From Desulfomonile tiedjei (lineage in GTDB: Bacteria > Desulfobacterota > Desulfomonilia > Desulfomonilales > Desulfomonilaceae), in the NCBI GenBank assembly GCA_020718965.1, contig DYRE01000099.1:1-7475 (forward strand): a DNA stretch of 7,475 bases, read 5' to 3'. Below the pieces are notes generated by a model. It saw only the letters and a list, made by a program, of their open reading frames with translations, was not told where the DNA came from and did not search any database. Of this stretch, positions 1-5,649 are shown piece by piece (the stretch's first letter is position 1; every line of letters starts with the position of its first letter). The position numbers and the translations under genes were made by a program.

Positions 1-12
1 GCAGATGTGTAA

Positions 13-750
13 TCATGTGAAGTCAAGAGATTTCTGGATGGAATGATTCGCACAGATATCATTGGTGTTGGAGGGTTTCATACAATCAGGCCCTTCGTTT
101 CTGGGGTTGTTGACCATCGAGCTTACATGCGTGATTGTGAGCAGTTCATCAACAAAGGGCTCAAAAATATCGTTCAGTTTTTCTTCTTCAATGTCAGTGT
201 TTTTCAACCATGCGGCATAATCTGGCTTCCTCAGTATGACTGGCATTCTGTTGTGGATTGATTTAATCGAATTGTTACTTCGAGTAGTTACGATCGCGCA
301 GGTCTTTATGATTTCTCCTGACGGAGTTTTCCATTGGTCAAAAATTCCAGCGAATGCGAAGAGTTCAAAATTTTCGAGATGTATTAAGAATGGCCGGCGA
401 AGGCCCGAATCACATTTTTTCCATTCATAAAAACCGTTAGAGGGTATAAGTATGCGACGTTTCCTGAAACTCGACCGGAACGACGGTTTAGACGAAATGG
501 TCTCGCAACGGGCATTGACAATCAATTGGAGATCCGAGGGGTTGTTGTGTGTCCATGATGGAATCAGTCCCCATCTTAGAAGAACCATCTCCCTTTTATC
601 GGAAGTTTCCCCAGAATCGACTTGTCGTATGGCGAATACTTCCTGAGAAGGCGCAATATTGTAACGAGGCTCAAATTCAGGAAAGCTGGTCAGTTCAAAC
701 TCGTCGGCAAGTTTTTTGGCGGAGCTGAATAACACATAACGACCGCACAA
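13..750 (-). CDS. SRAP-domain abasic-site processing protein (HMCES/YedK family)
   Basis: SRAP proteins form a covalent thiazolidine link between their N-terminal cysteine and abasic sites in single-stranded DNA, shielding them during replication; E. coli YedK and human HMCES are the models. The 245-residue length is usual for the family. All core residues are visible: Cys2 in the MCGRY start, the YNIAP segment (30-34), RWGLIPSW (59-66), Asn79 and Glu83 in NARCET, Glu109 in GFYEW, and His166 in HNRMP. These match YedK Cys2, Asn75, Glu105 and His160. The start codon is TTG (750-748); Cys2 must follow the removed Met, and an eight-base Shine-Dalgarno match lies 6 nt upstream, so this start is well fixed. 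The gene lies 2 nt after the Ogt-CYTH gene and is almost certainly co-transcribed and translationally coupled with it, which suggests a shared response to damaged DNA. The last 30 residues look poorly conserved. The family assignment is very secure; the physiological role is inferred. Confidence 0.95.
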   Translation of the reverse strand: MCGRYVLFSSAKKLADEFELTSFPEFEPRYNIAPSQEVFAIRQVDSGETSDKREMVLLRWGLIPSWTHNNPSDLQLIVNARCETISSKPSFRSSFRKRRILIPSNGFYEWKKCDSGLRRPFLIHLENFELFAFAGIFDQWKTPSGEIIKTCAIVTTRSNNSIKSIHNRMPVILRKPDYAAWLKNTDIEEEKLNDIFEPFVDELLTITHVSSMVNNPRNEGPDCMKPSNTNDICANHSIQKSLDFT

Positions 751-752
751 AT

Positions 753-2033
753 CTATTCACCTCCAAGGTGGGCTGGAATTTGGTCATATAATGACTTTTC
801 CGGGTGGCCTCCTGACGAGATACCATTGAATCTCCCACATTGCATTAGCTCAATAATTACATTCACTGTGGTCAGTTTGTCGTATTTCCACGGAATCAAT
901 GAGGAGGAAAACTTCTTGGAGAGGAAGGACAAACATTTTTTTACTGGGCTATGATCGAACCGAGAAAGTGATTCGATCTCAATCTCGTGATGTTGTATTT
1001 TTTGGGAACAGGCATCGAAAACAACCTTGTCAATCGCCAGTTCCGCCACAGGTCTTTGGTTTCCCTGGGCAAATATCTTACGGGTTTTCCTAGTGGTCCA
1101 GCGTCTTTGAATTATGCTGAAGCCGACGGCTTTAAGAAATTCTTCCGAATTCATTGCGTTGCTTGTTTCAGGAAGACTGATGGATATTTTCAGGCCCTTC
1201 AATAGTATCCTTATTCTTTGTGGCGCTTCACGATTCCAATCCATTTCATGTTCGGTTCGTTCAAGTGCGCCATCCTCATGTTCCGATGCCGGGCCTTTGA
1301 GTGCGATCTTTTCGTGGTCACCAAACCGTCTTGAACGAAGGGCCCACATCTTGCCCGAAAGGACCCCATTCGGTAGGTCGAAATAAGTGTCCTCGAAGGA
1401 ATCTTCATGAAGATTGCCTAAATGGAGATCATCTATATGTTCGAGCATGGAGATCTCTCGAGCTATTTCTTCGGGGTGACTGGAAACTATAATTAGTTTC
1501 GCTTCAATTTCCTTAGGGATATCAGCAATGAGATTCTTTTCAAGATCAAGAAGGCTCTTCTTGATTCCGACGCCCGAACTATATCCACCTAAAGAACCAT
1601 TCGAGTTTATGACTCTGTGACAGGGAATCAATATAGGGAGCGGGTTTCTTGCATTAGCCGAGCCAACAGCGCGACACGCTTTTGGATGGCCAATTGCCTG
1701 AGCTATTTGAGAATATGATCTCGTTTCGCCTGCGGGAATTTTCATCAACTCATTCCATACTTTTCTATGGAATGGAGTTCCTTTCGTAAAATGCGCAGGT
1801 GTTGAGAAGGCCCCTGATTTTAAGGAAAAATAGTCATCGAGTTCTGTCAAAAATGTTTCTAAAAGTTTATGAGAAAGTGGTCTAAGAGGATTTTGACCTT
1901 GTTTCACGAAAGAAATGTCGGTTATCCCTATATCATCGGCCGTAATCTCCAACCATCCAGTTATCGGACTAAAATATCCTGTTTTTATCTCCACAGACTT
2001 GTTGATTGAGCTTCTGATTTTAGTTTTGGCCAT
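753..2033 (-). CDS. O6-alkylguanine-DNA alkyltransferase fused to a CYTH triphosphate-tunnel domain
   Basis: Residues 1-167 are a complete Ogt/MGMT-type methylated-DNA-protein-cysteine methyltransferase, which moves the alkyl group of O6-alkylguanine to its own cysteine. They show an N-terminal ribonuclease-H-like part, a helix-turn-helix region (about 86-125), the RAVGSANARNP segment (121-131), the active-site PCHRV with Cys138, and the GGYSSG/K/LLDLE end (149-165). After only about 8 residues a CYTH domain begins: EIEAK (E175, E177, K179) is the ExExK signature. It is followed by YFDLPNG (217-223), ALRSRR (231-236), KIALKGP (242-248), RTEHE (259-263), RRWTTRKTRK (310-319), ELAIDKVVFD (331-340) and EIEIE (350-354). 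CYTH enzymes bind and usually hydrolyse triphosphates with divalent metal. A free Ogt has about 150-180 residues, so 426 is a true two-domain fusion in one unbroken frame. Residues 360-426 may be a helical end of the CYTH fold. The start is ATG with only a weak ribosome binding site. The substrate of the CYTH part is unknown. Confidence 0.9.
   Translation of the reverse strand: MAKTKIRSSINKSVEIKTGYFSPITGWLEITADDIGITDISFVKQGQNPLRPLSHKLLETFLTELDDYFSLKSGAFSTPAHFTKGTPFHRKVWNELMKIPAGETRSYSQIAQAIGHPKACRAVGSANARNPLPILIPCHRVINSNGSLGGYSSGVGIKKSLLDLEKNLIADIPKEIEAKLIIVSSHPEEIAREISMLEHIDDLHLGNLHEDSFEDTYFDLPNGVLSGKMWALRSRRFGDHEKIALKGPASEHEDGALERTEHEMDWNREAPQRIRILLKGLKISISLPETSNAMNSEEFLKAVGFSIIQRRWTTRKTRKIFAQGNQRPVAELAIDKVVFDACSQKIQHHEIEIESLSRFDHSPVKKCLSFLSKKFSSSLIPWKYDKLTTVNVIIELMQCGRFNGISSGGHPEKSLYDQIPAHLGGE
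757..764 (-). promoter_or_regulatory. Strong ribosome binding site for the SRAP gene
   Basis: On the minus strand the sequence reads GGAGGTGA, followed by 6 nt and then TTG. It is an extended Shine-Dalgarno match that compensates for the weak TTG start. It is made from the last codons of the upstream gene (Gly-Gly-Glu-stop), so ribosomes finishing the Ogt-CYTH protein stop directly on the initiation region of the SRAP gene. Confidence 0.85.
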
Positions 2034-2070
2034 TGATTTTCTGTTACGGCTAAACGATGCGTTTTCAAAA

Positions 2071-2082
2071 GGTTAAGAAACC
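2071..2082. promoter_or_regulatory. Possible operator palindrome over the Ogt-CYTH start site
   Basis: GGTTAAGAAACC is an inverted repeat GGTT-N4-AACC. It directly abuts the -10 box of the minus-strand promoter and covers its predicted transcription start, which is where a repressor would act. Four-base half sites can arise by chance, so this is only a candidate. No regulator gene lies in the window. Confidence 0.25.
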
Positions 2083-2111
2083 AGTATAGTTCGACAGCGA
2101 AGGTTTTTCAA
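2083..2111 (-). promoter_or_regulatory. Sigma-70 promoter of the Ogt-CYTH/SRAP operon
   Basis: On the minus strand a -35 box TTGAAA (2111-2106) is followed by a 17-bp spacer and a -10 box TATACT (2088-2083). Transcription would start near 2076, giving a leader of about 43 nt before the ATG at 2033. Both boxes differ from consensus by few bases and the spacing is ideal. The assignment is by inspection only. Confidence 0.65.
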
Positions 2112-2144
2112 ATTATCTGGTCTGAGAAATGAAACATTAAGTCT

Positions 2145-2174
2145 GCTGTAAAAAAACAGCGGTAAAAAACAGCG
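2145..2174. repeat. Tandem A-tract repeat with a short palindrome upstream of selC
   Basis: Two near-identical units stand side by side: GTAAAAAAACAGCG (2148-2161) and GTAAAAAACAGCG (2162-2174), differing by one A. The first unit also forms the inverted repeat GCTGT-N6-ACAGC (2145-2160). The two A-tracts sit about 14 bp apart just upstream of the selC -35 box, in the place of an UP element that contacts the RNA polymerase alpha subunits. The repeat is seen directly; its function is inferred. Confidence 0.6.
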
Positions 2175-2175
2175 G

Positions 2176-2206
2176 TTGCCAGAAAATGTCAAATGTGTAA
2201 TATAAT
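2176..2206 (+). promoter_or_regulatory. Probable promoter of selC
   Basis: TTGCCA (2176-2181) resembles a -35 box and TATAAT (2201-2206) is a perfect -10 box. The spacer is 19 bp, longer than the ideal 17; using the overlapping TAATAT (2198-2203) as the -10 box would give 16 bp. The start of transcription would fall near 2213, about 25 nt before the mature tRNA 5' end, which RNase P would trim. Confidence 0.55.
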
Positions 2207-2237
2207 AGAAAAAGAATCGGAAATTATCCGAGAAAGA

Positions 2238-2335
2238 GGAGGCGGTAGAGCTCTGGTGGGCTCCGCGGTCTTCAAAACCGTCAGCAGGGCGCTAATAACG
2301 TTCTGGGTGGGTTCGATTCCCATGCGCCTCCGCCA
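2238..2335 (+). tRNA. selC: Selenocysteine tRNA (anticodon UCA)
   Basis: This 98-nt tRNA inserts selenocysteine at UGA codons, after charging with serine and conversion by SelA, and is delivered by SelB. The folding is as follows. Acceptor 2238-2245 pairs with 2324-2331, with 7 of 8 pairs good and the last one G-G. The D stem has 6 pairs (2248-2253 with 2258-2263) and a 4-nt loop TGGT. The anticodon stem is 2265-2269 with 2277-2281, and its loop CTTCAAA holds the anticodon TCA at 2272-2274. A long variable arm has 7 pairs (2285-2291 with 2299-2305). The T stem is 2307-2311 with 2319-2323, and its loop begins TTCGA. A discriminator G is followed by an encoded CCA (2333-2335). The 8+5 acceptor/T helix, 6-bp D stem and large variable arm set tRNA-Sec apart from ordinary tRNAs. 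The gene implies selenoproteins elsewhere in the genome; none is seen here. Confidence 0.95.
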
Positions 2336-2464
2336 ATTGCATTTTGGACAGTCCTTTCTAGAGATTTGTGCCTTGTCCCAGGACCCTAGCAATCCCCACA
2401 AACTCAGAATGACTTTTAACAGAAAGATGATAGCTAAACCTGTTTTCTTTGCCAATGGTGTTTT

Positions 2465-3103
2465 ATGAAAATAACAAGCGCTGATTTTATTCGAGGCGCT
2501 GAAGTTAAAAAAGACTATCCTGCGAGTGATTTGCCGGAAATAGCTTTCGCCGGCAGATCAAACGTGGGAAAATCATCCATGATTAACACTTTGTTGGGAA
2601 GAAAGAATCTCGTGAGGACGTCTAAGTCTCCGGGGCTTACCAGGAAGATCAATTTCTTTCTCATCAACAACAGTATTATGTTTGTTGATTTGCCAGGTTA
2701 CGGTTATGCTTCGGTTCCCATGGAAGTTCGTCGTTCATGGGCCCCGATGGTAAATACATACTTGACTGAAAGGACCCAATTAGCCGGAGTCGTTGTCATA
2801 GTAGATGCAAGACGGGAGCCAACAGAGCTGGACGAAGGCCTCATAGAGTTTCTCCAGTTCAGGGGTATCCCATTTGTTGTTGCGTTCTCCAAGGCAGACA
2901 AGCTGGGGCAGGCGGAGCGCGCGACGATGAAACGACTCGTGCTTCAAAAATGGGGATCCACAATATCCATGGAATTCTTTTCAGCCGTGTCGGGGTTGGG
3001 AAAAAAACCAATGTGGAAGAGGCTCTTTGAATTCGAGAGAGATTGGCGGGCTAGACCCGACACGGAAATGAAAAACATCGAAAAACATGCTGAATCGCGG
3101 TAG
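2465..3103 (+). CDS. engB: Ribosome biogenesis GTPase EngB/YsxC
   Basis: EngB (YihA/YsxC) is a TRAFAC-class GTPase needed for late assembly of the large ribosomal subunit in the cytoplasm. The 212-residue protein is of usual length and has every GTPase motif: G1 GRSNVGKS (30-37), G2 in SPGLTR (55-60), G3 DLPGYGYA (75-82), G4 SKAD (142-145, in place of the more common TKxD) and G5 FSAVSG (172-177). The N-terminal KITSADFIRGA is typical. The ATG at 2465 has no clear Shine-Dalgarno sequence before it, and no better in-frame start is present because the preceding frame lacks start codons close by. It lies 129 nt after selC with no evident terminator between, so read-through from the selC promoter could contribute to its transcription. 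It is followed after 38 nt by the RNase E/G gene. The identification is secure; the operon arrangement is inferred. Confidence 0.97.
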   Translation: MKITSADFIRGAEVKKDYPASDLPEIAFAGRSNVGKSSMINTLLGRKNLVRTSKSPGLTRKINFFLINNSIMFVDLPGYGYASVPMEVRRSWAPMVNTYLTERTQLAGVVVIVDARREPTELDEGLIEFLQFRGIPFVVAFSKADKLGQAERATMKRLVLQKWGSTISMEFFSAVSGLGKKPMWKRLFEFERDWRARPDTEMKNIEKHAESR

Positions 3104-3141
3104 AACCGTATAATGATAGAGGAAGAATTCACAAAGAAAAA

Positions 3142-5142
3142 ATGACTAAAAAGATGCTGATTAATTCAAGCCACCCTGAAGAATGCAGAGTGGCGGTAGT
3201 AGTTGACGGGGAGCTTGATGAGCTTGATGTCAAAGGTGGTCCTAAAGAGTCCACGGTGGGAAACATATACAAGGGCGTCATAACGCGGGTTGAACCATCG
3301 CTTCAGGCGGTGTTTGTAATCTACAGCGCTTCGAAAAACGGATTTCTGTCAATTAATGATGTTCATCCTTCCTATTATCCTGAGTCTTTCCATACATCCA
3401 AACGTAGACCCAGAATTCAGGACGTATTCAAAAAAGATGACCACGTTGTAGCGCAGGTAGTCAAAGAGGAGAGAGGAAATAAAGGGGCCGCCCTGACCAC
3501 TAATATTTCTCTTGCGGGTAGATATCTGGTTTTGATGCCTGGGGCAGATCTGTACGGTGTCTCCAGGAAGATAGAGGAGGAAGCCGAAAGGAGAGAACTG
3601 AAGGAAATTCTCAAACAGTTGGCCCCTCCCGAAAATATGGGTTTTATTATAAGGACGGCAGGGCTGGGGCGAACCAAGACAGAACTTTCGAGAGACCTTA
3701 ATTATCTCCTGCGACTTTGGAAGACCATAGAAAAGAGCATGGCGACAGAACAGGCGCCTTGTCTGCTGCACAAGGAACATGATCTGGTGGTTCGTGCTAT
3801 CAGGGAGCATTTCTCCAATGACATAACAGAAATTCTCGTAGACGATAAAGAGGTTTACAAGAAGGCTAGCGATTTCTTCAGACAGGTGATGCCCAAATAC
3901 GAGAAACTCGTAAAACACTATCAGGAGAAGCGCCCACTTTTCAACAAGTACCAACTAGAAGAACAGATTGAAAAGGTTTATAGCCGTAAAATCAGATTAA
4001 CATCGGGTGGATACATCATAATAGAGTCAACCGAGGCCATGGTCACGGTTGATGTAAACTCCGGCAAGGCCACCCGGGAAAAGGAAGTAGAGGATACAGC
4101 GTACGTAGTAAACATGGAGGCCGCCACTGAGATAGCCCGTCAGCTTCGATTAAGGGACTTGGGTGGAATCATAGTTATTGATTTCATTGACATGATAAAT
4201 AAGAAGCACATTCAGGACGTTGAAAGAAATCTCAAAGCCGCTATGAAAAGAGACCGTGCAAGAACTAAGGTTTCAAGGATGTCATCTTTGGGATTGCTAG
4301 AACTTTCACGTCAACGGTTGAGACCTTCGCTTGGGGAAGGTGAATTTCACGACTGTCCTTTATGCGAAGGGACAGGGAGACTAAGAGCGCCTGAAACAAC
4401 TTCCTTGTACGCGTTCAGGAAAATCAAGGCAATCCTTGCCAAAGGTGACATCAAGGAAGTTAGAGCTACAGTGCCATCCCAGGTTGCGGATCACCTGCTC
4501 AACTTTATGAGAGGGGAGCTGTTTACACTAGAATCCCAGCATGGAGCCAGGATCGTAATTTTGGGAAAGAGTAATCTTCCGGATAGCCAGATGACCGTTG
4601 AGTCAGTCAAGGAAGACGAGGCTCACGCCACAGCGACAACCCGGTTAATTGAAGTTCTAGAGCCTCCACTGGAGATACCGGAACCGGTTGAGGAGCAGCA
4701 GGCTGTTCCAAAGGAAACGGAAGCAATAACGTCGCCTCAGGAAACAGAACCAAAGGTTCCCAAGAAAAGGCGCAGAACACGGAAAAAAACCAAACCAGTT
4801 GAGGAAAATGTGTCATTGCTGGATGAAGTAGCCCCATCTTTGGATCTTGTTTCGGAAACGCAAGAGTTTTCAGTTGATTCCAATCCGGAGCATGACAGCG
4901 AAGGTTCGGTTCAGGAAGTGATTATGACTTCGGATCAAAACCTTGAGGCTCCGGTTGATGGCGCTGGTGAAATTGGTCTGGAACTCGAGTCAAATTCGGT
5001 GTCCGATTCGGAAAATGACAAGACGGAGGCGGTTGAAAGCGAATCGGATGTTCAAGTTCAGGGACCCAGGGATGATCAAATACTGAGCAAGGAGATACCA
5101 CGTAGAAAAGCCACCCTTCAGGACTATCTGCCTTTTTCATGA
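3142..5142 (+). CDS. RNase E/G-family endoribonuclease with charged C-terminal tail
   Basis: RNase E/G enzymes cut single-stranded A/U-rich RNA, preferring 5'-monophosphate ends, and process rRNA and tRNA precursors and decay mRNA. Visible parts include the family start MLIN (5-8) and an S1-type RNA-binding domain (about 38-124) ending in KEERGNKGAALTTNISLAGR (108-127). The 5'-sensor segment is RTAG (171-174). The DNase I-like catalytic domain has Asp304 in VTVDVNSGKAT and Asp347 in VIDFIDM, matching E. coli Asp303 and Asp346. The zinc-link CPLC (405-408) is followed by EGTGR. All catalytic and zinc residues are intact. After about residue 490 the sequence becomes low-complexity: Pro/Glu-rich, then the basic KKRRRTRKKTK (541-551), an acidic Ser/Glu/Asp stretch (552-640), and a short ending, RRKATLQDYLPFS. 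This is longer than RNase G (about 490) and shorter than E. coli RNase E (1061), so rng versus rne is not decided. It follows engB by 38 nt and overlaps the Nudix gene by 4 bp. Confidence 0.95.
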   Translation: MTKKMLINSSHPEECRVAVVVDGELDELDVKGGPKESTVGNIYKGVITRVEPSLQAVFVIYSASKNGFLSINDVHPSYYPESFHTSKRRPRIQDVFKKDDHVVAQVVKEERGNKGAALTTNISLAGRYLVLMPGADLYGVSRKIEEEAERRELKEILKQLAPPENMGFIIRTAGLGRTKTELSRDLNYLLRLWKTIEKSMATEQAPCLLHKEHDLVVRAIREHFSNDITEILVDDKEVYKKASDFFRQVMPKYEKLVKHYQEKRPLFNKYQLEEQIEKVYSRKIRLTSGGYIIIESTEAMVTVDVNSGKATREKEVEDTAYVVNMEAATEIARQLRLRDLGGIIVIDFIDMINKKHIQDVERNLKAAMKRDRARTKVSRMSSLGLLELSRQRLRPSLGEGEFHDCPLCEGTGRLRAPETTSLYAFRKIKAILAKGDIKEVRATVPSQVADHLLNFMRGELFTLESQHGARIVILGKSNLPDSQMTVESVKEDEAHATATTRLIEVLEPPLEIPEPVEEQQAVPKETEAITSPQETEPKVPKKRRRTRKKTKPVEENVSLLDEVAPSLDLVSETQEFSVDSNPEHDSEGSVQEVIMTSDQNLEAPVDGAGEIGLELESNSVSDSENDKTEAVESESDVQVQGPRDDQILSKEIPRRKATLQDYLPFS

Positions 5143-5609
5143 AACAGGTGAGTAGAATCACGATTTGTGGAGGAGACAGCCCCAGAGAATACCCGCAGCG
5201 CCCGCTTATCGGAGTGGCGGCCATAATAATCAAAGGTGTATCAGTAGTTCTCATTCGTCGGGCCAAAGATCCTTCAATTGGGGAATGGAGCATTCCCGGC
5301 GGATTGGTGCAAGTTGGCGAGACGCTATCGGAGGCTGTCATACGAGAAGCTCGGGAGGAGACCGGACTGAAAGTTCGTCAGGGACCGATGGTTCAACTGG
5401 TGGAACGCATTATTACAGATTCAAATGATAGGGTTAGATTTCATTACGTGATTGCGGACTACCGATGTTCACTAATTGAAGGCGAATTAAGAGCTGGTAG
5501 CGACGCATGTGAAGCCTGTTGGGCGCTTAAGGAGAGTCTCGAAGATTATGGATTGCCCGCATTGGCGGTGGAAATCATAAATAAGGCGTTTGAAATTGAT
5601 TTCGCATGA
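5139..5609 (+). CDS. Nudix hydrolase (MutT/ADP-ribose pyrophosphatase-like)
   Basis: Nudix enzymes split a nucleoside diphosphate linked to another group X, using divalent metal. The 156-residue protein has an exact Nudix box from Gly55 to Leu77: Gly55, five residues, Glu61, seven residues, REAREETGL (69-77). It is preceded by GEWSIPGG (48-55). The segment GSDACEACW (120-128) resembles the acidic-x-x-EA-x-W region of ADP-ribose and MutT-like members. It lacks the WQFPQGG signature of proteobacterial RppH, so RNA 5'-pyrophosphohydrolase activity is not indicated by motif, though Nudix substrate cannot be read from sequence. The ATG at 5139 overlaps the stop of the RNase gene as ATGA, with only a weak ribosome binding site, so translation probably depends on ribosomes ending the RNase gene. 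An acyltransferase gene follows after 37 nt. The fold is certain; the substrate is unknown. Confidence 0.93.
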   Translation: MKQVSRITICGGDSPREYPQRPLIGVAAIIIKGVSVVLIRRAKDPSIGEWSIPGGLVQVGETLSEAVIREAREETGLKVRQGPMVQLVERIITDSNDRVRFHYVIADYRCSLIEGELRAGSDACEACWALKESLEDYGLPALAVEIINKAFEIDFA

Positions 5610-5636
5610 TTTCCGGGGAAATCTTGTTCTGATTGT

Positions 5637-5649
5637 GAGGAAATGAGTG
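5637..5649 (+). promoter_or_regulatory. Ribosome binding site deciding a GTG start
   Basis: GAGG (5637-5640) is followed by 6 nt and GTG (5647-5649). An ATG three bases earlier (5644) is in another frame and stops after nine codons, so GTG is the start of the acyltransferase gene. Confidence 0.65.

Noticed and set aside
2145..2160. GCTGT-N6-ACAGC as an E. coli-type SOS box
   Set aside because: The E. coli LexA site needs CTG-N10-CAG; here the spacing is 8, and the site lies upstream of, not over, the repair-operon promoter.
2419..2449. Possible terminator AACAG...CTGTT followed by T-rich bases before engB
   Set aside because: Only 5 A/U-rich pairs with a 17-nt loop and an interrupted T run; too weak for an intrinsic terminator.
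2189..2468. Open frames of about 88-91 codons on both strands over the selC region
   Set aside because: They run through the tRNA-Sec sequence and resemble no protein; the tRNA explains the region.
3109..3114. TATAAT just upstream of the RNase gene
   Set aside because: A perfect -10 box, but no -35 match at 16-18 bp and no extended TG; a separate promoter is possible but not supported.
3349..3954. A 201-codon frame antisense to the RNase E/G gene
   Set aside because: It lies fully inside a strongly conserved catalytic gene, has no recognisable domain and is a shadow of biased codons on the plus strand.
4922..5341. A 139-codon minus-strand frame across the RNase/Nudix junction
   Set aside because: It overlaps two well-supported genes, and its translation has no recognisable family features.
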